From a virus: a DNA stretch of 56,145 nucleotides. Every line of letters starts with the position of its first letter. Within the stretch, counting starts at the first letter, position 1. A model generated the notes under the pieces. The model searched no databases and was not told where the DNA came from. It saw only the letters and a program-made list of their open reading frames with translations. Location: positions 1-56,145 of the IMG/VR virus record IMGVR_UViG_3300017917_004309; one strand, given 5' to 3'. Made by a program: the position numbers and the translations under genes. Shown here one piece after another: positions 27,256 through 39,099 of the stretch.

Positions 27256-30200
27256 ATGTTAAATAGAGATCTTCAGCGTGTAAAAATTCATCAAGTAATT
27301 GAATCACAATTACCTAGTTTTGTTGTCAATGAAAATCCACTTTTTGTAGATTTTTTAAAGCAATACTATATTTCTCAAGATTACACTGGGTCTGTAGTCG
27401 ATTTATGCGAAAATATTGATAGATTTATTAATTTAGAAAATTTTGACGGAAATAGCTTTTCTGACACATCCACTACACTAACAGCAGATATAGATTATGC
27501 AGATTCCACAATTGAAGTTGAGTCAACATCATCTTGGCCAAAATCTTATGGATTATTAAAAATTAATAATGAAATCATTACTTACACCAGTAAAGATGAT
27601 ACTCATTTTTATGGAGCAGTTCGTGGATTTAGTGGAATTGAGTCATTTCATAAAGAAATTTCTCCTAATGAATTGGTATTTTCAGCCACAGAATCAGACT
27701 CACATATTTCTGGAGATACTGTACAGAATTTAAGCAATATAATTTTCGTTGAGATATGGAAAAAGTTAAAGTATCAGTTTCTTCCGGGATTTGAAAATAA
27801 TGAATTATTCTCCGGAATAGATAAAGCTGCATTTTTGTCTAGAGCAAATGATTTTTATAGGACAAAGGGAACTCCAGAAGCTTTAGACATTCTTTTTAAA
27901 TCTTTATACGGAGAATCGGATTTAAAAGTAATAAAACCATCTGAAAGTTTAATTAAGCCTTCCGATGCCAGTTGGAACGTTGCTGATACTTTAGTTGTTG
28001 AGGGGATTAGTGGTGATGTTAATGCTATAGATGGATTTCCAATTACCCAACAAAATCCATATGCATACGGAAATGTATACATTTCGACATTAATTTCTGT
28101 TGGTGAATCTTCTTATTATCAAATTGTGCTGAGTAATGAATCTAAAGTTGGAAAATTTAAGGCATGTCCAACAACCAAAGTAACTAGTGCAGCATTATCA
28201 ACAGATAATTCAATAACCGTAGATTCCACGATTGGCTTTGATGAAATTGGTGAGCTTCTGATTAATGGCAATTATATTTCATATAATGGAAAATCGAGCA
28301 CCCAATTTTTAAATTGCGTTTTAATTGATGACATAGAATTATATTCCACGGTAAGACAAAACTATTTTGTCGTTTCTTATGAAAATGGAGATTTAACTAA
28401 GCCCGTATATATGAGGGTTTCTGCAGTTATTTCAAATACTGATGATATATTAAACAACGCTCGATATATGGTAGTTGGTGATGAAATTAATGTTCGTACT
28501 ATCGGAGAAGATATTGGAGCAAATTTTGAAATTTATAATAATCGAGCTGAAAATTGGCTGTACAATATTAATTATGAGCTTGAGTTAGTAAATTCTCCAG
28601 GAGGAATTACTAAAACAACGAGTCCAGCCATAATCAATACAAAAATTCCACATAATTTCCGTTTAAATGATTCAGTAACATTAATTGATGTTGATATATT
28701 TGACACTTTTACTAATTCCCCTATAACTGGAAGAGTAATTCAAATATTGTCTCCAACGTCGTTTATATTTGAATTTTTCTCCGGCCAATTATTTGAAAAT
28801 TTAGAGTACGTTGTTAGAAAAAATATTAAATTTTACCAATTTTCGGACAATAAGTACGTTACAGACATACAAAACACTTACGTAGACAAAAATAGAGAAT
28901 ACTTGTATGTTTCTACTTCGAGCATCCCATCATATATCACTTCAGAGATAGACTATAAAAAATATTTTTCAGTCACAAATCAGTCAGATTTAATCTCAAC
29001 GGTAAATAAATTTGGCCAACCAGTTAATCATAATTTTTATACTGGAGACAAAGTATATTTTAATTATTCTGGGGAAAACATTGGAATTGATACTGGAACA
29101 TATTTTGTTAAAAAAGTATCCGACCAAACATTAAAGTTAGCTTATAACTTAGCTAAAATTTATCAGAACGATTATATTATACTTTCGTCTGTTGGCATTT
29201 CTTCATATTCAAATACTTTGTCTTTATCCAACCTAAAGGATAAAGTTGTAACAGATCAGAAGCTTTTAAAACGAGTTAAAATAAATCCAGAATCTAAGAT
29301 ATCAAGTTTTAGATTAAAGGATAAAAGCTTAGAAGTTCCTGTTGGCATTTTTCTGAATGGAACAGAAATAGTATATTCAAAGTCCCCGGATAAAATTTAT
29401 TATGGTCAATTGACTAAAATAAATGTAAATTCAAAAGGTAGAGGGTATGATATAATTAACAGACCAAATGTAATCATTGATGATTCTGAGGTTGGATATG
29501 GGGCATCTGCTATTGCACATATTACTGGTGGTTTACATGAAATTAAGCTCACAAACAAAGGATATGATTACTTAGATGCTCCAACTATAAAAATTTCTGG
29601 AGGAAACGGAAGAAATGCCGTAGCAGAGGCCATAATGAAGGATGAGCTTACGGTCATTAATTTTATTGGTTCTCAAATTGGAGTGAATACAAGTTCAAAT
29701 ACAATTGGATTTACAACATTTCACAATTTACTTAGTGGCGAGGAAGTTATATACAAGTGCTATAATAACGCTGCAATTGGTATTGGAACTTCCGGAACTC
29801 CTGCTGCTGGAGAATCAGACACAAAAAGATTTTTAGTAGATTCAGCTCGATATTTTGCTATTAAAGTTGATGATTTTAGAATAAAATTATCAGAAAAATA
29901 TACAGATGCATCGTTAGGAATAAACGAACTTAATTTAACACAGACAAGTAAGGGAAATCACACACTCATATCAACAAAACGCAGAAAAGTTGTAGACCGA
30001 ATTGCCATAATCAATTCCGGAGAAAATTATTCAAATAAAAAAATAATTATAAACTCGGTATTATATCCCAAAGAAATAGTAGATAAACAAAATGCTTTGG
30101 TTGGAATCAATACTCATGAAAGTTACATTTATGCTAAAAATCACGGGTTTAGTTCTGGGGATTTAGTCACATATTCTACAAATGGATCTTCAATTTCCGG

Positions 30201-33200
30201 ACTATCTACAACTCAAAATTATTATGTTATAAAATTAGATAACGATAGAATTCGTCTTGCTTCAGCTGGAATTGGAACGACTCTATCGGATTCAAATTAT
30301 AAAAACAACAATTATACAAAGCTTTATGGGAAAGGATCTGGTGAACATATTTTTGAGTTTCCTCCAATTGTCGTAGAAATTAAAGGAACACCACGTTCTC
30401 CAGGAGTATCTGGAATATCTACAGATAATCCAGCAAATCAAATATCAGCTCAAGCATCTGGGATTCCGGTTTTTCTTGGAGAAGTAAGTAATATTTTCTT
30501 ATATTCTGGAGGATCTAATTATGGATCTCCACAAATACTAAATCATAACAGAACTCCAGTAGTTACTCTTAATAGTGGATCTGGTGCAATTTTAGTTCCA
30601 ATTATACTTAATGGCGGAATTGTTGAAGTTAGGGTTATTAAAAAGGGTTCTGGGTATGTTGCTCCCCCGGAACTAATAGTTACTGGAAGCGGCTCATATG
30701 CTTCTCTTGAGCCGGTTATTTTAAATGGACAAATAGTGTCAGTAAAAATATTAGATTCTGGAAAAGATTATTTGTTGTCAGATACTGAAATAACTATTAA
30801 AACTAAAGGAAATGGTGCATCTTTAAGTGCAGACATTCAAAATTGGCAACTAAACGTATATGAAAAATATAAAAATATAATAGAAGATGAGTTAATTAAA
30901 TCAGATTCGTTTGCATCGAATTCTTTTGATAAAAATATTGATACTGTTCAATTAGTTTCTCCAACAGCCCCAAGAAAATTACGCTATTTGCTTGGAGATA
31001 ATCTAACAGAAAATTTAACTCCATCTCAAAATATAACACATTCTCCAATTTTGGGGTGGGCGTATGATGGAAATCCAATTTATGGTTGTTTTGGCTCATC
31101 TAGTCCGGATAAGCTGGAAAACATTAAAAGGATGGCAAGTGGATATGAAAAGATTTTAAAACCAAATAGACCCCCAGACTATAATTTGGGATTTTTCATA
31201 AACGATTATGAATATGTTTCTGGAGGAGATCTAGATGAGTATAATGGAAGATTCTGCGTAACTCCGGAATTTCCAAATGGGACCTATGCATATTTCGTAA
31301 CTATTGATATACAAAATAACAAAGAAGTCCCAGTTTATCCTTATGTAATATATGATTTTTTTGGAGAACCAGATTTATACAATTACGATACTACAAATAG
31401 TCAAACAAGTAAAACATTTGATGAATATAATTTAATTAGAAATTCTACCCCATACAATATTAATGAACAATTTTCATATTATGGCGGAATAAATTTAAAC
31501 TACAGTAAAAATGCCAAGTCTTTAGTTCGTTCCATTTATAAAACTGGAATAGATTCTATAGATGTAAAGGATGGAGGACAAAACTATAAAGTTGACGATA
31601 GATTAATATTTGATAATACCTCCACTAATGGGAGAGGGTTATCTGCGGCAGTTTCCGAAGTTGTGGGTAAAGGTGTAAGTTTTGTAAGTTACACAAAGCA
31701 ATTTTTAGATAATATAGAATTTATCGAAAGTGGAAATTTAATAATTGGAATTGCATCTACGGCTCACAATTTATCCAACAACCAAATAATAACTATTACC
31801 GGAATTAATACGTCTTCATATAAATTTATAGAAGGAATTCATACGGTTTCAGTAAGCACTTCATTTACTGAACTTTCCTTAGGAATAGGATTAACTGCAT
31901 CTACAGGAATTACTACGGCAATACGGTTATCTGAACCTACGAGTAGCGGAAAAATTAATGTCAATGATGTGCTGCAAATAGACTCCGAAAAAGTTTTAGT
32001 TTTACAGGTTAACAAATCAAATAATACGTATAAAATTCTTCGTGGTTATAACTCTACATTAGCCGGAATACATACTGCAGGAGCTTCTGTAGAACTTATT
32101 CCGAGGACATTTTCATTTAGAACTCCTTCAGGCATAAGGACAAATAGCAGCACAGAATTAAATACGATAAAGTATTTTAATCCCCAAGTAGAAGTTGGAA
32201 TTGGAACAACTGCTACAATTAAGTATGTTGGCATTGGAGTCACTTTTGTTCCCATTGGAATTCAAACTGGGCAAGGATCTTATACAAAAATTAGCTTTTA
32301 TAGGCATTCATTTAAAATTGGAGATATTATTGAGTTAAGTGGGGCAACAAACATAGGGATCTCTTCTGCCATTGTTGTATCAACAACTGCCACTAGTATT
32401 ACTGTAGATTATAACAGCTCCTCAGTTTCTTCTGTTGGAATTGGAACTACAACAATAGTAAAGCAAAGGGCATATAATAAAATTGAGCCTCAAAACATAT
32501 ACATGCCTGGGCATGGATACAATTCTGGCCAAAAATTGAAATATTATCCGATTTCTGGAGTTGGACTAACTTGTTCAAAAAATCCATCTTTAACCCCAGA
32601 ATTTACATTGCAGAATGGAGATATTGTCTATATTGTAAAAACTGATAATGATAACTTCGGAATTTCTACAACATTTGTTGGAATTGGAAGCACTTCTAAA
32701 TTATATTTCAAAGATATTAGTAATAGCACAGGAGAATCTCATGGCCTCGAAACAACAAACTTAAACCCAATTGGGGAATTTACAACAATAAAGGGAACAC
32801 TAACTACCTTCAATGAGCATAATTTAAAAGTTTCCGACGACTTTACATTTAAGATTACTCCAAATTTAATAGAATCTGTAACATTAAAATTTGATGACTC
32901 TAGTGCTAGACTAATTGCAAATCCAATTTCTGTCGCATCGACATATTTTTCAGTTTCTAAAGACGTTATTTCGATTTCAAACCACTCATTCAAAACTGGA
33001 GATAAAATAGTTTATTCTGCTGCATCTTCAGCATCTCCTTTAATTTCCGGAGAAGAATATTTTGTAATTAAGGTTGATAATAATAATATAAAATTAGCTC
33101 AATATTATAATGATGCAATTAATTTAAATTATAATTCTATAGGATTTACTACTACTGGGTCAGGAAATCATACTTTAGGGTTAATTAATCCCCCATTAAA

Positions 33201-36200
33201 ATTTATCAGAGGAAATACTGTAAACTTTAATGTTTCCGACAGTTCGATGAAAAATCTAGTTTTAGATTTTTATCTAGACAGTTCCTTTACCACTAAAATA
33301 GCACAAAAAGATATTACTAGAATTGGAAGTCCTGGAGATCAAAGTGCAACTACTTCAGTTCAACTCAAGTTATCCGAAGAAATTCCAAATGTATTTTATT
33401 ATAAGTTAACTCCAGTCGGGATTAGTTCGATAACTAATAATGCAATAGCATATAATGTAGACTATGATGTAATATCAAATTCAAGAATTGAAGTTGAAAC
33501 TAGTGGATATGATTCTAGCTATAGTGTAATTTCTGTCGGAAATACTACCATAGAATTTAATTTACCAAAAGTTCCAGAAGTTTCAACATACAACTTAAGC
33601 GGAATTAGTACTTTTTATTATTATACGTCATCAAAAACTGCTCTTGGGCCAATAAAATCAATTTCTATTGGATTTACCGGAACCGGATATCAAACTTTAC
33701 CAGGAATAACTACAATAACTACAGAAAGTGGTTTCGGTGCAGTGGTAAGTCCAGTATCAGAAAAGATTGGAAGCATTAAAAATATTTCAATTCTAAATTC
33801 TGGATATGATTTTCCAACTGATCCAACTCTTGCACCAAAAGCAGATGTTCCATTTACTGTTAGATTATCTAACAATTACGAATTAGATCAAATTGTAGTT
33901 ACATTTGGAGGAAAAAATTATCTAGTTCCTCCTAAGATCATTTCTCCAGATCATCCAGAACTTAAATTCACTACAGTTATTGAGGGAAGCATTTTAACTG
34001 GCGCATCTATTGATGTCAATAAAACTGGACTATCAGAAATTCCACCAAGATTATTGTGCGTAAATAATTCTAACGGAGTTAGTATTTCAAATGCAACTTC
34101 AGATGGCCAAACAAATACCTTAGAAATTTTACCAAAAAGTGGAAACTATATCGAATTTCCATTTAAGGTTGGTGATGAAATTTTTGTTGAGGGAGTTAAA
34201 TTATTAAATCCATCATCTCAAGATACTGGATATAATTCCGAAGACTACAATTATAGAACATTTACTGTTACAAGTATAAATGACGCCTCTGGATTTGAAT
34301 CAATTAGCTATTCAATTGTTGGATATGGAATAACGGGAGGATATTTTGATGCAGATAATAGTGTTGGTAGAGTAATAAAGAATGAAGAAATTGCAAAAGT
34401 TACCTCAACTATGAGAAAAAGTGATTTTATTGAGAACGAGATCATCTATAATGATGGTGATATTTTTAAAGTTCAAAAAAATGGATGGAACAAAGAAAAG
34501 AGTATTTTAAAATTATCTGGAAATGAAACATTTTTAGATATTGGAACCATTGTTGTTGGAAATAGTTCTAACTCTAAAGGAACCATTGAAGAAATAACTT
34601 TGACAGAATCTTCATACAAAGTTGATGGAGAGTGTAAAAAAGAACTCGGATGGCTTACTCAGACTGGGTTTTTAAATAACACCGATCAAAGAATTCATGA
34701 TAGTGAATATTATCAATATTTTTCATACGCAATTAATAGTAAAATTTATAAAGAGGACTGGACTGATCCAGTTTTATCATTGGCACACCCATCCGGATTT
34801 AAAGTTTTTGGGGATTTAATTTTAAATTCTGTTCCTAGTACTGGAATTGGTAGAAGCAATAATCTTGCAGTAAGAATTGATAATCTATCAGATTTAACAA
34901 TAGCTATAGAAAATACGTTATCGTTTGATACTGTACAAAATTTTGATACTAGTTATGAAGTTACTACAAACGATAATACATCTAAAACTGTAGGATTTTT
35001 AACCAAAAAATTAATTAATTTTTCTGTTTGCAAAACAAATAAAGTATTAAAAATTGATGATATTAGTTCCCAATTTAACGGAACTAGTATTGGAACAGAT
35101 GCAAAGGGTGGGCGTATTGTTGGCCTTTCAACGTTTAGACTGACATCAAAGGGTCTTGGAGTTCTTTCAAATTATTTTATAGCTCAGAATGTCTGTGGAG
35201 TTGGAGGAAGCGTTGTAAACTTACCGGGGCACAACTTTAGTACAGGAGAAGAAGCAATTTATGATGCAGGCGCAGGAGGAACTCGAATTGCAATAGCTTC
35301 AACCAATCGAGTACTTGGGGGCATAACCACAGATTTCTTACCGGAAAGAGTATTCATATACAAAGTTGATAATAACAGATTTAAGATTTCTGGAATTAAA
35401 ACTGATGCAGTAGCAAATGGCCACTATTTAACCTTTAGAGATTTGGGGGGAGGATTAGGAGTTGGTGCTGGTTCTTCACATAGTTTATCTGTTCCATCAG
35501 ATTTAGCTAATGCCAGATCTTTAATTACTATTGATAATATTATTCAAAGTCCACTGCATAAAAAGAAAATAAGCACTTCATTATCAAGTTCAGTTTCTGT
35601 TGGAGATACTACTATAACTTTAACCGGAATAACTTCAATATCAGCAAATTTATTGTTTAGAATTGATAATGAAATACTTAAAATTGGAGTTGTTGGTTTA
35701 GGATCAACTAATGTCATTTCGGTTGTTCGAGGCTCAATGGGAACTGTAGCTGCTGCTCATACTGTTGGGGCTGCTGTTACTGTTTTGGGGGGCGATTATA
35801 ATATCAGTAAAGGATATATCCATTTTACAACTCCACCATATGGAAAAGTTGGTCCAGTTGGATTAACTACTGGATCAACTTTTGCCGGAAGAGCATTTTA
35901 TAGATTTAATTATGATAATGCTTATATATTTGATGATATTTCAAATCAATTTAATGGGTCAAATACAGAATATGAATTATCCAGTTACAATAATGATGTC
36001 ACTGGAATTGTTACAAATGTAGGAAACAATGTCCTTGGGCCAAATTACGGAATAATATTGATTAATAATATTCTCCAAAAACCAGTAATTGATTATAGCA
36101 TGAAAGAACGAGCTGCAATAGGAATTGGAGCTTCTATTCAATTTACAGGCACAGATGTACTATCATTGCCCAAGGGGGGATATATTAATGAGGTGCTGGC

Positions 36201-39099
36201 AGGTTTGGGATCCGGATATCAGCCATTAACTAGAGCATTTGCTATTCCAGTAATCTCTGGGGCAGGAACAGTTCAATCTTTAATTTTACAGAGTAGTGGT
36301 TCTGGATATCGTTCTAATTCTGGCGTAGAAATTTTAGGGATGGTTGGCTCTGGTGCATCTATAGTTGCTTTAGTTGGCACTGGAAACTCCGTTGGACTAA
36401 TTACCGGATTTAATATTATTTCCGGCGGTTCTGGATACGCATCAACAAATCCTCCAACTATATCTGTAGGAGTTCCAACTGCATATTCCAATCTTACACT
36501 TATAGGTGGATCTGGTTCTGGAGGAAAGATCGATATTACTGTTGGGGTTGGAGGAAGTGTCACTGAATTTGAAATTACAAATCGTGGATTGGGTTACAAG
36601 CCAAATGACGTTTTAACAATAAGCGGTGTCCCGACTGCAGTTGGAGTGGGAACCAGTGCATTTAACATTACAATTAAAAATATTATAACGGACAAATTTT
36701 CGGGATGGTCTTTTGGCAACTTAACACTTCTCGATGATATTTCATCTCAATTCAATGGACGTTCAAGATCATTTGTTATTACAATAACTGACATTATCAC
36801 AGAACGTTATAATATTAGTGCTCTTCCCGGATCAGGAATAAACCCAGAAGAAACACTAATAATCATATTGAATGATGTTCTACAGTCTCCAGGAGAAAAC
36901 TATAGTTTAGTTGGAGGAGAACGAATCGTATTTACTACTCCACCACCAGTAGGAAGCAAGTGTTTAATATTCTTCTATAAAGCATCTCCTGCTGACGTTG
37001 ATGACATTGATAGTTTAAAGCAAGTTAAAATTGGGGATAGTTTAGTATTGAATAAAAAGGATCAGTATGTTGAGCAATTAAAGCGAGTTGTAACTGAAAT
37101 ATCTTCATTGACAGAAACTAGAACTACCAACTATATTGATGTTGGTATTAACACTGACCCAACATTCTACAGAACACTAAATCACACGAAGCAAAGAACC
37201 GATTTAATCGTCAATAATTCATATGTATCTAAAGCAAGAATACCATTGGAGGGAAGAATTTCTCCAGTATCTAGAATAATTAAGCCAGTAAGTACTAGTG
37301 ATATTGTAATATTTGTGGAAAATGCATTTCCAATTTTTAGACAATTAGATAATTTACCGCAAATAAAAAATTCAGTAAATTTAATTGATGAGAAGCAAAC
37401 AGTATCAGCTAGAGTAAATGCTGTTGTTTCTGCCGCTGGTACAATAACAGACTTTACAATATTAAGTGGTGGAGAAAATTATTCAACTGCTCCAGAAATT
37501 ACAATTTCGACAACTAAGCCAATTTTACCACAATATGGAAAAACTTGGGTATCTGGAACAATAGAGTCTGCCACAGTTGAAAATTACAATGACTTTGATT
37601 TTGGAAACGGAATTTTTGTTGCTTGTAGAAATGTTGGTGGTATTTCTACTTCACTGAATTTTACTATTTGGGACAATCAAACAACCATATCTGCTCAAGA
37701 TTTAAATTCAATTTCTTATGGCAATGGGAGTTGGGTCATTGTTGGTAATGGAGCAACAATATTTTCATCATTAAATGCAACATCTTGGACTGGAGTTGGA
37801 ACATTTTTCTCTAGAGTATATGCGGGAGGAATTATTCCCTTTGAATATCCAACAGCATCATATACTGGAAATCTCAATTCAGTAACTTATGGAAATAATA
37901 AGTTTATAGCTGTTGGTGCAGGGGGGAGCGCCTTAGTTTCTGAAGTATATTCTGGAATTTCCACATCTTGGGTTGTTCGCTCAACACCTTCTTCAAATGA
38001 ATTGAATTCTGTTATTTTTGGAGTGGACAACTATGTTGCCGTTGGAAATGGTGGATATATAACTAGATCTTCTGATGGATTTGTTTGGTCTTCTCAAGTT
38101 TCAGGAACTTCAAATAATCTAACCTCTGTAAAATATTTAAATGGCATTCACTTTGCCGTTGGAGATAGTGCGACTTTAATAAAATCAACCGATGGCGGTG
38201 GAATTTGGACATATAATAGCACACTATCCCAATATGCAGCCTATGATTTATTTGATATAATTTATAAGAATGGCGTTTATTTAATTTCCGGATCAAATGG
38301 GCTTGTTTTAGTTTCTTCTGATGGAGATAACTGGATACGAACAACAAATTCAAGTGGAAATATTAATTCATTGGGAACTGATACTTTTAGAATAATTGGA
38401 GTTGGGCAAACAGCTAAATATTCAGTAACAGACTCTGAAGTAGTTAAAGCAACAGCCACAACTGTTATTTCTGCGGGAGGAACAGTTCAATCTATATCAA
38501 TAGTTGAACCCGGATTTGGCTATAATGAATCTGTTGGGGTAAACGTATTAGTTGCCCCTCAGCCCCTATACTTTGAAAGATTAGATAATGTAAATGCAAC
38601 CGGTGACTTTGGAACAATAGTTGGAATAGCAACAAGTGCTACTGGAATTTCAACAACTAGTCCCATGATTATATTGCAATTTGATTGCGATGAAGCTTTA
38701 AGCTCAACTTCATATGGAAGTATTACTAGAAGTGGAATTCAAACTGGTTACTATTATGTTTTAAGTCAGACGTATGTTGGATCTGGAGTAACTTCCATAG
38801 ATGCATCAAACGGATTTAATGTTCTTGGTATTGGATCCACATTCATTGATAATGTATATCGAGCGGATCATCTTGTTTCGGATGTCAATTCTGGAATAGT
38901 TACAGTATACTCAAATGTAATTTCAGTTTCAGGAATAGCTCAAACAAGTCAAAATAGGTGTGGATATTACAGTTGGGGAAGATTAACATTTAATAGTAGA
39001 CAAGAACCAAAACAATTTACATTAAGTAATACTGGTCTTCTCGGAATTTCCACAGCACCAATAATAGTAAGATTACGACCTCTCTTAGAGAGTTACTAA
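27256..39099 (+). CDS. Giant gp7-locus baseplate protein (3947 aa)
   Basis: Occupies the T4 gene-7 position between gp6 and gp8. The N-terminal 250 residues (MLNRDLQRVKIHQVIESQLP, then FVDFLKQYYISQDYTGSVVD and FYRTKGTPEALDILFKSLYG) match the cyanophage protein annotated as baseplate wedge initiator. The rest is beta-rich: many GY-PP-x-GG repeats (SGGSGYASTNPPTISV), SVGIGTT-type segments, and at residues about 3436-3716 a run of GNG-FVAVG/SSDG-W repeats like an Asp-box/BNR propeller. T4 gp7 has 1032 residues, so this is almost four times larger; long beta arms may form baseplate extensions or receptor-binding parts. Confidence 0.8.
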   Translation: MLNRDLQRVKIHQVIESQLPSFVVNENPLFVDFLKQYYISQDYTGSVVDLCENIDRFINLENFDGNSFSDTSTTLTADIDYADSTIEVESTSSWPKSYGLLKINNEIITYTSKDDTHFYGAVRGFSGIESFHKEISPNELVFSATESDSHISGDTVQNLSNIIFVEIWKKLKYQFLPGFENNELFSGIDKAAFLSRANDFYRTKGTPEALDILFKSLYGESDLKVIKPSESLIKPSDASWNVADTLVVEGISGDVNAIDGFPITQQNPYAYGNVYISTLISVGESSYYQIVLSNESKVGKFKACPTTKVTSAALSTDNSITVDSTIGFDEIGELLINGNYISYNGKSSTQFLNCVLIDDIELYSTVRQNYFVVSYENGDLTKPVYMRVSAVISNTDDILNNARYMVVGDEINVRTIGEDIGANFEIYNNRAENWLYNINYELELVNSPGGITKTTSPAIINTKIPHNFRLNDSVTLIDVDIFDTFTNSPITGRVIQILSPTSFIFEFFSGQLFENLEYVVRKNIKFYQFSDNKYVTDIQNTYVDKNREYLYVSTSSIPSYITSEIDYKKYFSVTNQSDLISTVNKFGQPVNHNFYTGDKVYFNYSGENIGIDTGTYFVKKVSDQTLKLAYNLAKIYQNDYIILSSVGISSYSNTLSLSNLKDKVVTDQKLLKRVKINPESKISSFRLKDKSLEVPVGIFLNGTEIVYSKSPDKIYYGQLTKINVNSKGRGYDIINRPNVIIDDSEVGYGASAIAHITGGLHEIKLTNKGYDYLDAPTIKISGGNGRNAVAEAIMKDELTVINFIGSQIGVNTSSNTIGFTTFHNLLSGEEVIYKCYNNAAIGIGTSGTPAAGESDTKRFLVDSARYFAIKVDDFRIKLSEKYTDASLGINELNLTQTSKGNHTLISTKRRKVVDRIAIINSGENYSNKKIIINSVLYPKEIVDKQNALVGINTHESYIYAKNHGFSSGDLVTYSTNGSSISGLSTTQNYYVIKLDNDRIRLASAGIGTTLSDSNYKNNNYTKLYGKGSGEHIFEFPPIVVEIKGTPRSPGVSGISTDNPANQISAQASGIPVFLGEVSNIFLYSGGSNYGSPQILNHNRTPVVTLNSGSGAILVPIILNGGIVEVRVIKKGSGYVAPPELIVTGSGSYASLEPVILNGQIVSVKILDSGKDYLLSDTEITIKTKGNGASLSADIQNWQLNVYEKYKNIIEDELIKSDSFASNSFDKNIDTVQLVSPTAPRKLRYLLGDNLTENLTPSQNITHSPILGWAYDGNPIYGCFGSSSPDKLENIKRMASGYEKILKPNRPPDYNLGFFINDYEYVSGGDLDEYNGRFCVTPEFPNGTYAYFVTIDIQNNKEVPVYPYVIYDFFGEPDLYNYDTTNSQTSKTFDEYNLIRNSTPYNINEQFSYYGGINLNYSKNAKSLVRSIYKTGIDSIDVKDGGQNYKVDDRLIFDNTSTNGRGLSAAVSEVVGKGVSFVSYTKQFLDNIEFIESGNLIIGIASTAHNLSNNQIITITGINTSSYKFIEGIHTVSVSTSFTELSLGIGLTASTGITTAIRLSEPTSSGKINVNDVLQIDSEKVLVLQVNKSNNTYKILRGYNSTLAGIHTAGASVELIPRTFSFRTPSGIRTNSSTELNTIKYFNPQVEVGIGTTATIKYVGIGVTFVPIGIQTGQGSYTKISFYRHSFKIGDIIELSGATNIGISSAIVVSTTATSITVDYNSSSVSSVGIGTTTIVKQRAYNKIEPQNIYMPGHGYNSGQKLKYYPISGVGLTCSKNPSLTPEFTLQNGDIVYIVKTDNDNFGISTTFVGIGSTSKLYFKDISNSTGESHGLETTNLNPIGEFTTIKGTLTTFNEHNLKVSDDFTFKITPNLIESVTLKFDDSSARLIANPISVASTYFSVSKDVISISNHSFKTGDKIVYSAASSASPLISGEEYFVIKVDNNNIKLAQYYNDAINLNYNSIGFTTTGSGNHTLGLINPPLKFIRGNTVNFNVSDSSMKNLVLDFYLDSSFTTKIAQKDITRIGSPGDQSATTSVQLKLSEEIPNVFYYKLTPVGISSITNNAIAYNVDYDVISNSRIEVETSGYDSSYSVISVGNTTIEFNLPKVPEVSTYNLSGISTFYYYTSSKTALGPIKSISIGFTGTGYQTLPGITTITTESGFGAVVSPVSEKIGSIKNISILNSGYDFPTDPTLAPKADVPFTVRLSNNYELDQIVVTFGGKNYLVPPKIISPDHPELKFTTVIEGSILTGASIDVNKTGLSEIPPRLLCVNNSNGVSISNATSDGQTNTLEILPKSGNYIEFPFKVGDEIFVEGVKLLNPSSQDTGYNSEDYNYRTFTVTSINDASGFESISYSIVGYGITGGYFDADNSVGRVIKNEEIAKVTSTMRKSDFIENEIIYNDGDIFKVQKNGWNKEKSILKLSGNETFLDIGTIVVGNSSNSKGTIEEITLTESSYKVDGECKKELGWLTQTGFLNNTDQRIHDSEYYQYFSYAINSKIYKEDWTDPVLSLAHPSGFKVFGDLILNSVPSTGIGRSNNLAVRIDNLSDLTIAIENTLSFDTVQNFDTSYEVTTNDNTSKTVGFLTKKLINFSVCKTNKVLKIDDISSQFNGTSIGTDAKGGRIVGLSTFRLTSKGLGVLSNYFIAQNVCGVGGSVVNLPGHNFSTGEEAIYDAGAGGTRIAIASTNRVLGGITTDFLPERVFIYKVDNNRFKISGIKTDAVANGHYLTFRDLGGGLGVGAGSSHSLSVPSDLANARSLITIDNIIQSPLHKKKISTSLSSSVSVGDTTITLTGITSISANLLFRIDNEILKIGVVGLGSTNVISVVRGSMGTVAAAHTVGAAVTVLGGDYNISKGYIHFTTPPYGKVGPVGLTTGSTFAGRAFYRFNYDNAYIFDDISNQFNGSNTEYELSSYNNDVTGIVTNVGNNVLGPNYGIILINNILQKPVIDYSMKERAAIGIGASIQFTGTDVLSLPKGGYINEVLAGLGSGYQPLTRAFAIPVISGAGTVQSLILQSSGSGYRSNSGVEILGMVGSGASIVALVGTGNSVGLITGFNIISGGSGYASTNPPTISVGVPTAYSNLTLIGGSGSGGKIDITVGVGGSVTEFEITNRGLGYKPNDVLTISGVPTAVGVGTSAFNITIKNIITDKFSGWSFGNLTLLDDISSQFNGRSRSFVITITDIITERYNISALPGSGINPEETLIIILNDVLQSPGENYSLVGGERIVFTTPPPVGSKCLIFFYKASPADVDDIDSLKQVKIGDSLVLNKKDQYVEQLKRVVTEISSLTETRTTNYIDVGINTDPTFYRTLNHTKQRTDLIVNNSYVSKARIPLEGRISPVSRIIKPVSTSDIVIFVENAFPIFRQLDNLPQIKNSVNLIDEKQTVSARVNAVVSAAGTITDFTILSGGENYSTAPEITISTTKPILPQYGKTWVSGTIESATVENYNDFDFGNGIFVACRNVGGISTSLNFTIWDNQTTISAQDLNSISYGNGSWVIVGNGATIFSSLNATSWTGVGTFFSRVYAGGIIPFEYPTASYTGNLNSVTYGNNKFIAVGAGGSALVSEVYSGISTSWVVRSTPSSNELNSVIFGVDNYVAVGNGGYITRSSDGFVWSSQVSGTSNNLTSVKYLNGIHFAVGDSATLIKSTDGGGIWTYNSTLSQYAAYDLFDIIYKNGVYLISGSNGLVLVSSDGDNWIRTTNSSGNINSLGTDTFRIIGVGQTAKYSVTDSEVVKATATTVISAGGTVQSISIVEPGFGYNESVGVNVLVAPQPLYFERLDNVNATGDFGTIVGIATSATGISTTSPMIILQFDCDEALSSTSYGSITRSGIQTGYYYVLSQTYVGSGVTSIDASNGFNVLGIGSTFIDNVYRADHLVSDVNSGIVTVYSNVISVSGIAQTSQNRCGYYSWGRLTFNSRQEPKQFTLSNTGLLGISTAPIIVRLRPLLESY

